NCBI GenBank assembly: GCA_905221605.1
Contig: CAJNDS010002523.1
Location: 2,161,609 to 2,225,608, forward strand
Source of the DNA: Symbiodinium natans
Taxonomy: Eukaryota > Sar > Dinophyceae > Suessiales > Symbiodiniaceae
Direction of reading: 5' to 3'
Length of the DNA: 64,000 nt
The notes under the pieces are model-generated. The model saw only the letters and a program-made list of their open reading frames with translations, searched no databases and was not told the origin of the DNA. The position numbers and the translations under genes are program-made. This document shows positions 39,915 to 52,329 of this stretch, in pieces; position 1 is the stretch's first letter; each line of letters opens with the position of its first letter.

Positions 39915-40579
39915 TTGCTACCAGCAATTCGTGACGCTGTGTTTACCTGGGCACAACGAGCCTGCCTGCATCCTGAACGTGAGCGCCCAGGTCTGTTGCT
40001 GCCGCAGTCCTTGGAAGACACGAGGGCTGGAGGGCGCCGCCCCGCCGACTTGTACTTGCCTGCCTCACTTGGACCTGTTGCGTTTGATTTCGCCGTCACG
40101 GCGCCGCAGCAACAGGCGACCCTTGCTCAGGCCAGCATACAGGCCAGAGCCGCGGCGGAGGCTTATGCCCGCCACAAGGAGCACCACCTTGGTACGACTG
40201 CGGCGCGCCAAGCGCAAGGTGTCCAGTTCGTTTCTGGTTGTTGAAACGACTGGGCATCGGGAAGCTGGCGCCGGCCGCGTCCTCAAGCAGATTGCTGGGG
40301 CCGTTGCTGCCCGCGCTGGCGCGGAGCCAGGCCCTCTGCAAGATTCGCGAGCTTAGTGTCGTTGTGCGCTCATTCCCCCTGCGGCGGCGCGCGGAGTTGG
40401 AGGCGTCATTGCCTTGCCTTCTGATTGCTTCGGCCTCCTGGGGTGGTCGCCCGGGGCGCCGCGGTGTCAGGGGGGCTGATAGACAGTCCATGGCGTGGGC
40501 CTGCCGTGTGCTCGGGTTGACAAGGGAAGGCCTCGTAGTCGACAGGCTTTGCTCTGCTCGGGCAATTGTCACGCTGTGA
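39915..40579 (+). pseudogene. C-terminal fragment of a non-LTR (LINE-like) retrotransposon ORF
   Basis: Three plus frames in turn: ERPGLLLPQSLEDTRAGGRR PADLYLPASLG and DFAVTAPQQQATLAQA; then ETTGHREAGAGRVLKQIAGA; then LCKIRELSVVVRSFPLRRRA. The order and the RRPAD(L/V)-LP and DFAVTAP signatures match the C-terminal part, after the reverse transcriptase, of a retroelement ORF family I recall from dinoflagellates and other microalgae. The reverse transcriptase itself is absent, as expected for a fragment. At least two frameshifts. Confidence 0.55.
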
Positions 40580-41040
40580 CGCAGTCCGTGTTCTCCTAGT
40601 GTTCTTTTGCTGCGGCGGGCGCGGATGGCGGCTCCTGAGCACACAGCTTTACCTTTGTTTATGCTCCTTTCACATGCGTTATGGCACAGATATATCTTTG
40701 TTTCCGCGACTTCCACATGCGTTGTAGTGCCAGAGTCCTTGTATTCTATTTGTAAAGTCTTGGCTGGACTCATGTCAAAATGCAGCATATCGGGCAGCGG
40801 CGACCCCACTTTGAGTGTCCCTTGCGAAAAAAAAAGGTTCCTCTACGCGTTGCGAGAAGGGTTACTATAAGGGTTGCTATGAGGGATTATGGGGTTCTGG
40901 ATTGCCAGTGGGAAGCGAATGGCAAGACTGGCGGATGAGCGCCACAAGCCCTGGACGGCCAGCAATGGAGATCACCAGGATCGTGGAACCACAGCCCCAG
41001 CTGCAAAGGCCGCGACCGCGAAGGCGACCAAGACCAAGGG
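40580..41040. other. no gene recognised
   Basis: Mixed sequence with an A9 run near 40830. No convincing frame. Confidence 0.4.
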
Positions 41041-41250
41041 AGTCGGTCCAGCTCTTCTTGGACAGGCCAGGATGACAAGTGGGCATGGGGTTAGAAAGAC
41101 CGTGGCGCCATGAACAGCACCAGCATGCAAGGAACAGCAAAGAGTCCAGCTCTTCCTGGAAAGGCCAGGAAGACAAGTGGACATGGGATCAGAAAGACCA
41201 TGATGGTCGGCGCCCTGAACAGCAGCATGCAGGGAACAGCAGCGAGTGGA
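41041..41250 (+). repeat. two tandem ~98-bp copies
   Basis: Both contain GTCCAGCTCTTCxTGGA, GGCCAGGA.GACAAGTG, ATCAGAAAGACC (or TTAGAAAGACC) and CATGCA.GGAACAGCA. In one frame they encode SSSWKGQEDKWTWD-like repeats, so they could be part of an exon, but no gene can be delimited. Confidence 0.75.
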
Positions 41251-44200
41251 AGAAGTCTTGGGGCGACAGTGGCCAGTAACTCTTGGTGATGCTGCGGCCG
41301 TCCCGTCGAATCCTAATGTTCTCATCTGAGCTGTGTGTGTAGTCTACAGTGAACCCTCGAAAGTTGGAACATGGCTTAAGGATGATAAGGACCTGCTAAG
41401 ATTCCTTATACTGTTACCTTGGAAGCTAATGTTCCAACTTTCTGGCTTCTACCACAAGCCCAAGAGAGAGCAGCACTTCGTTTTCGCAGTCTCACCTAGA
41501 GGATCATGGGACTTAGTAAGTGCGGTTACAAGTACCCTAATTGGATTATAAAAATTTTGTGAAAAACCCAGCCTCCAGAGCGAACCACAAGTTCCATTCG
41601 TATCAGCGTCAACATGTCTGAGGAATTTCTGCAGAGCCTTGTGTACGTGCGATCTGCATGCCTATGCCAATGCTTCGTTGCACAGGCTGCTAAAGGCTTT
41701 CCTACAGGCTTTCTATACCAGATCCAGCAGAAGATACCTTCTGTTTTGGGTCCGTATACTCGCAATTGCGAAGGTCCTACTTGCTCAGTGTCCTTACCAA
41801 CGCAGCAGTGTTTCAACTAAATGAGGGTTCTCCAGACATTGCCCGGCGCCGCTATGCAGGTGCTAGCGATGCCGGCGGAGCCAGCTGCAAGGAAATTGGA
41901 TTTCGTAGCCGTGCCTGCTTGAACTGGGGCTGCCATCAGCTCCGCGTAGCGCGTCCAGGTGCTAGGCACCATTTACAAATCTCCGCAAAGCCCATATCAA
42001 AGTTAGTAGAGCGGTCGTAAGACTGGAAAGGCTTGTGGTCGTTGCATGTCATAATACGAGTCACTAGTCATGTTCATATGGCAAGTCTTAGAAATTTAAT
42101 AGCCATAACAAGGAGAAGAAGGAGTTCTAGAGATGGCCATAGAACCAGCGCTAGCAACTTACTGACAGCAACAATGGTAGCAGTACTTTAAAAGCTTCAG
42201 AGGCAAAGGATCAGCAATCGGAACAGTAGTGAGGAGAGTTAGTGGCACAAGCAGGCCGACGAGAAGCAATGTAGGGGCCTTATAGTACGCACGAGTATTA
42301 TTCGTTGCAGGTCCTTCATATGTTCAATATAGTTTACCGCTAAACCCCATTCGAGTTATCCAGGCCCTTTGTACAAGAACCCTACAATAGCCCTCACGGT
42401 AACGCTGTAAAGAAACTTTGAGGAAACCTGGTAGAGAAGCCCTACTCTAATTGGAAAGGACTCCAAGCCTGTAAGCTAGCTTTGCCGGAGTTTGAAGGGT
42501 ATCAGAGGCGGTAGAGAACAGTTTGGCTTTTGAGTTAAATAAAGGCTCACGTGCATTCAGCTCGGATTGAATTCAGAGGTATCAATCGGCACAGAGAATA
42601 GCTCCTCACGCGACGATAAGATGTGGAGCCCTATAAGATCCTATAATTATGACCTCGTTTCATCTCTGGGCCTCCGGTGTACCAGCTTCAGGCTGGAAAA
42701 ACCTGCGCTAGACAGACATGGCACGTCATAGTCATAACAAATGCTATCTGCTCGGCGACACGCCGGATCTTAGGATTTTGCGGATGGGGCCTCGGAAGCC
42801 CTTGGCGCGCGGATGCTTCGCGTGCTGCGTGGCAACGCGCGGCACTTCACTGAGGCGCAGATGCGGGATCTTGCACAACTGTGGCGCTGTTGAATCGCAT
42901 CTGGAATTTGAACTATATACACTCGCAGAAGCAGGAGAAGAATGAGTTTAGTTTGGGGAGAGCCGACCGCAGCTGTGGATGCCGTCAAGATTGCTTGCGC
43001 GCGTGGTAAGTGCAGAAGTTTTCTAAGCTCCTGAATCCCTGTGTGCATATGTTGGACCAAGCCCAAACTCGGAACTTGAAGGTTCAAAGTTCAAAGCATA
43101 TGTAATTGATGATGCGTGATGGTCAGTCCATGCTGCAGCATACGCGAGGAGCAGGCCCGCGTGTTGCAAGAAACGTGCCGCCCGGCATGCAGGAAGTTCA
43201 CCAGCTTGACAAGTTGCGAGCTTCGTGTTTGTTTGATCGTTCCGAGGTTCGCAGCAACTGGATAGAAAGCTCGAGCCCCTTGCAAGACAGACAGCGCCAC
43301 TGCATCAACAGAGGGATTCTGAAGACTCGAAGCAGCACGAGGGGCCATGCATCTGTTCTGACTTGTCAGCAGCCATCCAACGAAGGTGCTGTGGCCCAAC
43401 GCTTTGGGAGTGCCATTTCTGCGGGAGATTCCAAGAACGAGGCTTCTCGGCATGCCGGTCGCTTGATCAACACCGCCGCCAAGATCAACGTCTTCGGGTG
43501 TGGTTTTGCAGTTTCGGGTTTAGGGTTCAAGAATTTCGGGCTTAATTGTGTTCAGGCTTTGGAACCTCCTGGTTTTTGTTGGGCGTCTGGTGGCTTAGGG
43601 GCTTGGGCTCCAGGGCTTCAAGTCCAGCCGGGAAAAGGGGAGCCTTTGCCTTCTTGGAAACGATGCAAGAGGGCCGGATACGCAGAGTCACAGGTGGGGC
43701 AAGTGATCTTCGGCTGGATGCAATAAGCTTCCCTGTAGTTCATGTCTTGGGGGTATTTTCGACACATCCTACCACAGTAAGTAGACACCACTTCTGCGCA
43801 TGCTCTGTTGGTTCTACCCAAGCAAGCAAGCGCGACTATTGCCAGTGTTTGTATTTCTGCCAGGTGAACGCCACCACTGTACAGCATAAATCGCAACGCT
43901 TGAGGCTGTCACGCGGGTGACAGTCCTAATTCGCTCCGCGCCTTTCGCCGTGCCCGGTGGTGACGTGATGCAGGGGTCGGTGTAAGGACATTCGATAGAC
44001 GCGATATCTTCGAGTTTAAACAGCTGCCTATGCATACCACCAACACGACGACGTTGGTGACATCCGTGAATCTTCAGGATCGACGTGACGCGATTCGGGT
44101 TCGTGGGTCCTACCAGGGTTTTGCTCAGGGGCGTGGTACATTGATTCCTTCACGCTGCAAGCTCTTACTGAATAGGGGTTTAGGGTTACGGCTTTGGGGA

Positions 44201-44469
44201 GTCAGGTGATGCAAGTATTCAGTAGATTGTAGCCAGTACCGAGCACTGGGCAGCTAGTAACTTGTACTGCTGCACCTCGAACCTTGTACCAGTAGTGCCA
44301 CTAGAGGCGACGGGCAAAAATTGAATTTTCTGATTGTTGAAAATCAAGGATCTGAACTTTCCTCGTGAAGCTTCGGCAAAGGCTTCGAGAGCCTGTGCCG
44401 ACACCACCAGCAAGTACTTGCAGAAGCCCTCCGAGGTGGCTGTTTGCTGATTATGGTCATCCTGCATCA
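41251..44469. other. no gene recognised; small telomere-like remnant
   Basis: About 3.2 kb of unremarkable sequence. GTTTCGGGTTTAGGGTTCAA near 43510 is a TTTAGGG remnant. A 206-codon frame at 43106-43726 runs through it and has no motif. Confidence 0.4.
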
Positions 44470-44665
44470 TGCCTGCATGTTGCAATGTGTTTCAGCATGC
44501 TGGGTATGCAGCTGCGCAGCCGTCGAGCTTCGGATTATTCACGACCTTTCTTCCAGCTGGCAGCAGCCATGGCTTTCTTCCAGGTGAGGTCACCCTGCAT
44601 GTTGCTATGTGCTTCAGCATTCTGGGACGCAGCTGCGCAGTCGTTGAACCTCAGAGTGTTCAGAA
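44470..44665 (+). repeat. two ~68-bp copies 127 bp apart
   Basis: CTGCATGTTGCAATGTGTTTCAGCAT and CTGCATGTTGCTATGTGCTTCAGCAT begin the copies; both continue through GCAGCTGCGCAG and end TTATTCAC or GTGTTCAG. Confidence 0.8.
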
Positions 44666-45280
44666 GACCTACGTATCCCCAATGCTGGCGGTTTTTCATG
44701 TTCTATCCGAAGAAGTGGGGAATCGAAGTACATTCCCCGCGTGGGATAGGGAGTAGTCTTTTCTTCGTGCTGTTCAAGACATAGGGATTGTTCTTGACTG
44801 TGAAGAGAATCATCTGAAAAATCTGAGGGATCATCCCTATGGGCAAATGGGAGCTGCGCCACCAACGCATGTTTATGACACCTACATGCCCGGACAAGGA
44901 TCGCAGCAGCCTGGGTTGTTTCGTTCAGTGGTGGTGTCCGGATGGGAGTGCAATTTTGTTGTGGAAAGATGGCGCTCTTGTTTTGACTGAAATCTGGGAA
45001 CTTCGATGCCTCCCAAACAGGGAACTGGCATCAGGACAGATGTTTTCTTGCTTGTGAGTTCCGATGCAGCCAAGGCAGGCTTTGCCACCTTCCGGTGTCG
45101 ACGGCAGCTACACCATAGTGGACCATGGAACACAGCAAGATGTGATGCCGCAGCTTGCATCGCCAAACTATCCCTACGTGCCCAGGACAGCCAGCGCACC
45201 AGAGGGGCAAGGTGAGACTCCCGCGTCTGGTCAAGGCCGGGCAAGTTCAGCGCCGTACCTTGTACTTGTTGTTCTTTCAG

Positions 45281-45850
45281 GGTGCTCAGCAAACCCGAGG
45301 TCTGCTGGAGTTTGTGAAAGCCTACTGGAAGCTGGCAGTGGCAGCACTTGGCTTTTGGGGTGCTTGGAAGGCAGCTCGCAAATTCCTTTGCCCCGTCAAC
45401 AAGCCATACTTGACTATTGATGATACTACAAACGAAGTCGTGCTATGCCTTGGAGATGACTTGGACGCCGGAACAGTAAAGAAGGGCAGGAATTTTTGCA
45501 TCCTTGACGTTGACAAGAGTCGATGGAAGAAAGTCCAGTTGACGTCGACGACTCGCAGCGACTCCACGTGTCCGCCAGGTCTCTTCCCGTCATCAAGTGC
45601 AGACCATGACAAGATAAACTTCAAGTATCCGCATGGTCGGGACTGGGTGCATTGCGAAGCATCCTTGCAACAATTGCAAGGAATGGTGGCAGACAGTCAC
45701 CGTGCTGATGCCCCCGCGCCGCCAGATTTAGATTTCTGCGGCGCTTCTTGCTTTGAGGCGGAGACTGCAGATCGACATCCTCACCTGTCTGATTTCCACA
45801 TGCAGCAGGCGCGCGGGCACGATGCCCGTCGGGCCCGGGTTAAGCCTTAA
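45281..45850 (+). CDS. possible exon of an unknown protein with one membrane segment
   Basis: The frame is open from about 45155 but lacks an ATG. A good splice acceptor (TTGTTGTTCTTTCAG) ends at 45280 in phase, so coding probably starts at 45281 with GAQQTRGLLEFVKAYW. A hydrophobic stretch WKLAVAALGFWGAW is followed by a soluble region with NEVVLCLGDDLDAGTVKKG and an acidic, then basic end. No family is recognised. The 5' exons were not found. Protein-like composition and the acceptor make it better than chance. Confidence 0.4.
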   Translation, partial: GAQQTRGLLEFVKAYWKLAVAALGFWGAWKAARKFLCPVNKPYLTIDDTTNEVVLCLGDDLDAGTVKKGRNFCILDVDKSRWKKVQLTSTTRSDSTCPPGLFPSSSADHDKINFKYPHGRDWVHCEASLQQLQGMVADSHRADAPAPPDLDFCGASCFEAETADRHPHLSDFHMQQARGHDARRARVKP

Positions 45851-46630
45851 ACGTTTAAGGCAACCGATGTCACCGATGCGTTACGCGTGCCTGGGAACCA
45901 GGTGGGCATGCATCAGGACTCTGTCCCAGTTTCATCATGCAAGTTTGTGACCAGGGTCTCGTACGTGGTGCTGGAAGGATAGACCTCACGGGATTTGTCT
46001 TCTCCTGTGTTTCGCTTGTGTGATATAATTCTGTGGTCGCCCTGAACTGACTTGCATCATCTACGACAGGTGTCTTGCACTGCAAAGCTTTATGTGCAGA
46101 AGACTGTCAGTGGGCCACATGGCTCTTCATTTTCTCCTGAGAGACGGGTGTGAGGACCCGAGTCCGATGACAAGCTGAGCAGTCCTTGCTGAGACGTCTT
46201 CTTGGAATCCTGAAATGACCCGTGCCGCTATATCACATGAAGCTTTCGCACGGAATAACATAACCCGTATTGTCCTCGTATGACTAATGTGAACTAAGGT
46301 GCAAACAGCATCATTATTGTTGGTCCTGCCAGTGCTGATTGGTACTGCTTGCTGTGGCAGTTTTGCCAGAATCTTCAGCCAGGGCGAGACAGATTCCGGC
46401 CTTGGCGCCGGCACCAACGCGCAGGACGCTCAAAATCTGTGGGCGTTGCAGGTTGAGAGCCAGTGGATTGGGATGGTGTTAGTTTAAATATATCCGAGTC
46501 AGGCTGCGGGCACGTGCCCATGCTGAGAAGAGACATGGACCAGTTGGGCACACGACAAGGAAATGACGGCAATGTTCCAGTGAAAACGAAGGTTCAAGTT
46601 TTGATTACAACGACCTTTCTGAAGAGCCCA
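45851..46630. other. no gene recognised
   Basis: Unremarkable sequence with no supported frame. Confidence 0.4.
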
Positions 46631-46705
46631 ATATAAGCCCTAAGAGACCTATAACTAAACTTAAAACCCTATAAACCAGCCCTGAAGCCCTAAACCCCGA
46701 TGCAG
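46631..46705 (+). repeat. short degenerate CCCTAAA-like stretch
   Basis: Words such as AGCCCTAA, ACCTATAA, AACCCTAT and GCCCTAAACCCC within 75 bp. Confidence 0.5.
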
Positions 46706-47254
46706 AGGAGGAACCTTCGGCAGCAGCAGCTTCAGGACATGCAGGCCATGATAGGCGTACTACACGGCCCTCTGTCAGAGGAATTGGGTTTTGGGATACA
46801 ACGTTGTACTGCAAGAACGTAGGGCTATAGTGGGGGTTGTGTTACCTACCGATCATTCAGACCTCCTGCTGTTTGCCCCCCCAAATGGACCCCAGTAACT
46901 TATCCGACCCTTCTCCAAGATTGCTAGAGGAAAACAGCGGCTTGTAAAGGTCCTTCTGAGGGTTGATATACTATGAGGGTAAGTAGCTATAGGGGTAGAA
47001 GTTATTATTCGTACCTTTACGGGCTAGCAAGACCACGAAATGTCGAAGCCCTACACAACGAGTATGTAAGGGGGTTCTTGTTGCACACCTCGCCAAAAAC
47101 TCTCTAAGCGCTGAAAGACTAGTATATAGAGTGCTTTGTTGCGCAGCTAACCATGAAATCTTTAATGCGCTAAATCATCATATATAGGGATTCTGTTGCG
47201 TAGCTCCCATTTGCACGTATGGATTTCGAGCCTCGACTGTATAATCCTTCAACC

Positions 47255-47585
47255 CCAAACCAAAACCCTAAACCTAAGCTCCAGACCCTGAAAGGAACGC
47301 AACCCTCATCGGAACCCTGTAAATCCTAAGCCTTAAATCCATCTACACCCTATATAAACCAAGAACCCCAAGCCTGCAGTGCCACTGCGAAGGCTGCAGC
47401 TACGGCACGGCGGCAGCGGCTCATCGACGTGGCGTGCTGGGGCTTCTAGGATTCCTTATCCCAAACCCTCAACCCTAAACCGCAACTAAACCTTAAGCCC
47501 CTAAACCCTAAACCCTAAACCCTAAACCCTAAACCCTAAACCCTAAACCCTAAACCCTAAATCCTAAAACCCTAACCCCCTAAAA
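47255..47585 (+). repeat. interstitial telomere array (CCCTAAA), partly perfect
   Basis: Degenerate copies to ~47490, then about nine perfect CCCTAAA units at about 47498-47561. A run of 13 C follows at 47594-47606. Confidence 0.9.
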
Positions 47586-47689
47586 CTTAAACACCCCCCC
47601 CCCCCCGGAGCGCAATATAAGGGTGCTCGAGAGCAGGCTTTCGCTTGGAGTGCTGGGCTCGAGCTTCGTTTCGCGCGTTTAACAGCGAT

Positions 47690-47835
47690 GCCTAGGGTTT
47701 AGGGCTTGAGGGTTTAGGGCTTAGGGTTTGGGGTTTAGGGCTCTTGGGGTCTGGGGCGAGGGCTCTTAAGTGCCTACTGTAGGGTTTTGGGGCTCTTCGG
47801 GTCTGGGGTATAGAGCTTTGAAGAGGTTTAAGGAC
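47690..47835 (+). repeat. interstitial telomere-like array in TTTAGGG orientation
   Basis: GGGTTTAGGGCTTGAGGGTTTAGGG and decaying variants, opposite in orientation to the array ~110 bp to the left. Confidence 0.75.
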
Positions 47836-48570
47836 TCTGTCGGCAGAGCAGACTTGGCAGAATTGAGAGTGCCACCTCACTGAAACTTTTCACCCTAAGC
47901 GCTAAGCCCTACAACCCTAAACCCTTACAAGTTCCTCAGAAAACCGAAGAATAAGTTTTGTAGACGCTTTTGTCATAGGAACCCTAAGTCTTGTAGTAGC
48001 CCTGAAATCTGACCCGTTGCTTTTGGCCCTGATCTGTCGGCGTTTCATCTGTCGGTAAGAAGTAGTCTGGCATGTAGCGATTGATCCTGTTCAAAAGTTT
48101 TATCATAAGCTTTTGTGGGTTCTCTAAGGATTTACATGGTTTGTCTTTTCTGGTAGGACTGCCAAGATGTGAAGGGAGATCGTCCTGAAGGGAGTACTTT
48201 AACACTTACACAACAGATTAGGGCCGCCCCTCTTTGGAAGCCGTGTTAATTCTCCTTAAACCCAAACCCAATATCCGTAAACCCAATGCCCAAGCTGCAG
48301 GAGCAAGCGTCTGCCAGTGAGCCGCCGGCAAAAAAGGCTTCTGTGCGCAGCTTGAGTTTGCGGTGAATCGGCAGGTTCGACTGCCGTGCGTATGACTGAA
48401 CTAAGGTTTTCGGGCTCCGAACCAGTTGAGAATGCTCCATGCAAGTATGGCTACCCGACTGGCGATGGCCTTTCAGGTGTTTTGCAGAAGGACCGACCTG
48501 TTGTTGTTCCACGAAAAGTATTCTCCTGCACTCACTTCGTGGGAATTGAAACGTCAATGCTTGAAGAGCT
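47836..48570. other. no gene recognised
   Basis: Unremarkable sequence; minus-strand frames of 60-130 codons lack motifs. Confidence 0.4.
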
Positions 48571-48957
48571 ATGAGACGAACAGTCATCATTGTCGGCGAC
48601 CTTTGCGAATTCAGCATGAGCTTGGAAAGCGGGAGAGCATTCACAGATCAAGAGGAAGCCGCTCTCCACTTACAAAACATCTCTTTCGAGGTCGTGCAGT
48701 CGAAGTTTGTCGAGGCTGGTGGTGGCGCGAAGCGAACTCGTGAAGATCGCGAGCAGTCCCTTACAAAGGCCATGAGTGACATCGCTCCTTCGAACCCGTT
48801 CGCAGCCACCCTCCAGAACTTCTACAACGAGGTGGCGACCAACAACCCGAACAACATCCTCGAGAGCTTCATTGGGAACTTAGGCCGTTGTCAGTGTCAA
48901 GTCTTGAGTGAAGAGTGGTACAACTGCAGACAAACTGACCCTTCACCGTGTTGCTGA
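48571..48957 (+). CDS. unknown protein, 128 aa
   Basis: Starts ATG and ends at 48957. Mixed protein-like composition: a hydrophobic start (RRTVIIVGDLCEF), a charged helix around KRTREDREQSLTKAMSDI, and FAATLQNFYNEVATNNPNNI. No family is recognised, and no promoter or neighbour supports it. It could be an exon of a larger gene. Confidence 0.3.
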   Translation: MRRTVIIVGDLCEFSMSLESGRAFTDQEEAALHLQNISFEVVQSKFVEAGGGAKRTREDREQSLTKAMSDIAPSNPFAATLQNFYNEVATNNPNNILESFIGNLGRCQCQVLSEEWYNCRQTDPSPCC

Positions 48958-50090
48958 GCGTGTTTAGAACCTATTTGTCGTGCGTGTCGAACATGACGAC
49001 GATGATTGATGATAATGGAGTTCTTGTTAAAATTACGCTGGGTTCTCCTCCAAACTACACAGAGTCTACGTTGAGCAGATCTGTCACCATCGCCAAAATT
49101 GTTGCTGACGCAATACGCGATTTGCTGCGCCATTGCGGCCTGCTGAAGGCATTTGAGCACTTGTGGTGTGCACCTTTGCTGCATCGACTCCTTCGTGCGT
49201 ATTGTTAGCGATCCCATGATAGTCTTCGCGAGTCAAGTTAAGTGTTGCGCAAGCATTGCCTTCTTTTTAACCTCCTGCCAGGCGTGAGGCGAAGAGCGCG
49301 GCAGCCCAATCGCAACCTGTCGCGACATGCAGCGCTGGACAGATGTTTCCATGCCGAGCGAAGTTACCGAGAGTTGCAAGCTCGCCATGCAATGCACCAA
49401 ATGGAAATCGCACCCTAAACAATAAACTTCCCTAAGCCTTTCAATGATTCAGCCGAGTGGCAGAACCCTTTTTTGAGCAGGTAGGGGTTTGGAAGAAGCT
49501 CTGCTCGGCGACCCAGGCTTTGCTGAAGTCCGGGGATGTCGGTTTCAGCAATTTGCTGGCCATCTTGGCCTCCTCGTCGTTGGCTTCGCTCATCACGTAC
49601 TGCACAACTAGATCAGATAGCTCAGTGCAGCAGCCTCTCAAACGAGGAAGCCCACGTGCTTGGAGCCAAAGCAGTTGCATGCTTCTCGACTACAAGTTTC
49701 TTGCGAACGCGATGGCAACTATAAAGGTGCATACCTCGGAGAGGCCAGAATGAAGCCAACGTGATCGCTGAAATGGGCATCCTGAAACATCTCGCACCGA
49801 CACACAAACTCAGCAACACACACGCGGGAAGAGACAAACGTGCAGAAGTCGTTGCTGTGTGTGGGCGGTCTTGACACGCAGGCACCACGGCACGGAGTGT
49901 TTATCCGGAACCGCAGCACGCTTGTTCCATGCTCGGTCAGGATGGCTCATCAAACGACCCAAACGACCCACCGCATATGGCCCGGCATAGTGTTTCTGTA
50001 AAGCGAAGATCCCAATGGAGATACAAGACTGTGCCTCCAGATGTTCATCTTCCCTCGCGCCAAATCATCCCGCAGTAGTCGTGACAATAT
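48958..50090. other. no gene recognised; probable 3' end of a decayed copia element at the right
   Basis: On the minus strand CCCCCAAAGGGTGGAATATTG near 50090-50105 resembles a polypurine tract followed by a copia LTR start. No second LTR copy was found, so the boundary is not defined. Confidence 0.35.
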
Positions 50091-50123
50091 TCCACCCTTT
50101 GGGGGTGATATGAAGATCATCTC

Positions 50124-52119
50124 TCATGCTGGCCGCTGCCTCACAACAGCTGTAGTTGTGACATCATATCGAAAAGCAGCCACCAAAACCACTATGTTGC
50201 ACAGGTGAATGTGCGCCCGTCGTCCACAAGCATGCCACTTCCTCACCACGTCACAAGCCTGGTTGTACAAATGACGTTCTTGCATGCTTTGAACCACACC
50301 TGCATACGGAATGTTCTGTCGACGACACTCCTGCGCAAGTTCAGAGTCCACTGAGCAACACACCTCAAGTAGTGCAACATGGGCTTCCTGGTGCACATCA
50401 ATCCTGCCACGCTGCAACGACAACTCAAACAGGCTTTCTGCTGGACTATCGCGCACAGTCACAAAACCCAATCGGCTTCGGTGAAGGTTAAGCAAGGCGG
50501 TGGTGACGTTTTTAGTGAAGATATCAGCAGGATTCAAGGTCCCTCTGATCCATTCCAGGCGTACCTCCCCCGAGGCCATCTTAGACCTCATCCACTGAAG
50601 GCGTATTTCAACGTGCCTGGACCTCCTCGGGACGTCCTGACCATTGAAGAGGTCGATGGCAGCTTGACTGTCACTGATCAAGTCAGTAACAAGCTGAGTG
50701 CCTTCCCATTCACTCGCCGCCTCATCCTCTATCCAATCACCAACATGAGCCTGACTTGTGATGGTCACAGTGGCTCCATTCAAACTTGACAGCACTCTTT
50801 CAAGCAGCAAAGTAAGCCCAACGCTCTCTTGACACATGTACTGCAAAGCATGAAGTTCAGCCTCGCAAGATGACAAGGAAACTACTCCCTGAGCTTTTGC
50901 AACAGTTCGAAGCAGACATCCAGCATAGCACATGGCTCCACCAGAGACCCCCTTTCTCCCCAAGTAACGATATGGCGCGTGAGAAGCATCAGTGAAGACA
51001 TGAAGGTGTGTTCGCAGGTGGTCTTCGGGACATGCCAAGAAATGTGCATCGAGTTCCGGCGATGGCAACTGAAGCACGAGATCCCTGTCCTCAAATAAGA
51101 CTCTCAGGAGAGCTCGCAATCCGGACTCAGTGGCCTGAGTGGGCACTGCCTGTTGGGTGCTCAGGAGCCCAACTGCAAATTTGATATCCTGTCTCGTTTG
51201 CGCCAACCGCAGGATTTTGCCTAGTGCCCGACGGAGTCGTGAGTATGACTCAGGTGTAAGCGGCTTGCTGGTAGGAGATTCTTCAAGCATCGAGGCGATG
51301 TTTGGATATGCGCTGGATCCCTTCTTGATTTGATAGGCTTCCCAGCAAGGCACAAGGTAGTCCGTACGAACGAACACTTCAATCGACTTGGAATTTGGCC
51401 ACCTTCGGATGGTACGGCCGATGAAGGTGATAGAACCCCCACCACTCATGTCTTGAAGCACTCTTCCTGTGATCTTCACTCGCAACACGATGCTGAGTTG
51501 CGGAAATGATGCGCCTCTCGATGGACTCAGCGTCGGAGGCAATCAAGATGTCATCCATGTAGCAGAGCACAAGGGCCTTACCTCCAGGACAATCACCATG
51601 AGTTTCAAGCCAGCCCGAAAACAGGCATGGTTCACGATCATCACTGAACAACCCCAGAGGTTTAATGAGGTCCGCCAAGAGGTGAAGCCACGCTTGGGAG
51701 GCATCCCTCAAACCGTTCAAGGCAGCATGCAGCAACAAGAAAGCGGGTGAACCATCAACCAAGCTAACCGAGAGTGGAAGCTTGAGCACAATCGGAACCT
51801 TCGAGGTGAGAGGACTGTGCATAAAAGCATGACTGATGTCCAAGCCACAGCCTCGAAGGTTGTGCACAGCGAGCATCACAAGAACCAACATAAAGGCGTC
51901 ATGACTTGGTGTAGGGCTGCTAAAGCCCTCCTTTCGAGCTGAGCCGTGCGCAATGTCTTTGGCGACAATGCGGCTACGCACCTTGACTGGAGACTTCCGT
52001 GCACACACCCATCGAGCAGGAGTCAAGCGCATCTTCGGATGTTGTTCCCGCATCTTCTGCGCTTCTGAGTGTCGGATGATCTTACCAGTCTTGCACTTCT
52101 CTAGAGTGATGAGCAACAT
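50124..52119 (-). pseudogene. 5'-truncated copia reverse transcriptase/RNase H
   Basis: The minus strand begins about 52119 inside the reverse transcriptase: VKVRSRIVAKDIA, LDISHAFMHSPL (motif A), HAALNGLRDASQAWLHLLAD and VLCYMDDILIAS (motif C). Near 51450-51540 the frame shifts, then runs 472 codons. RNase H blocks LHVFTDASHAPYRYLG, VSLSSCEAELHAL and LISDSQAAIDLF are followed by the copia end signature SRHVEIRLQWMR and NPADIFTKNV. Gag, protease and integrase are missing; the sequence breaks near 52120 with a stop just upstream. It is a different copia lineage from the complete element at the left. Confidence 0.88.
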
Positions 52120-52329
52120 GCCAGTGTCACAAAACTGCAGGTGCTACCTGGCGGTGGGTCCGCCCCACTCTGGGCATGCAACTCTTGGAGTGCCCATAGA
52201 GGATGGCCCAATGGAGGCTCCCGGGTTTCCTTCTCGACCTTGCCCTGGTGTTGCTTCTGGGTCTAGTTGTCCTGGGGCACTGGCAGGAATCCTGGCGGGT
52301 TCTTGTTCACCCAACCAGCTGAGGCCTGC

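Noticed and set aside
43106-43726. 206-codon plus-strand frame
   Set aside because: No motif, partly made of a TTTAGGG remnant, and no supporting context.
47490-47840. True chromosome end
   Set aside because: Arrays are short, flanked by other sequence on both sides, and occur in both orientations, so they are interstitial.
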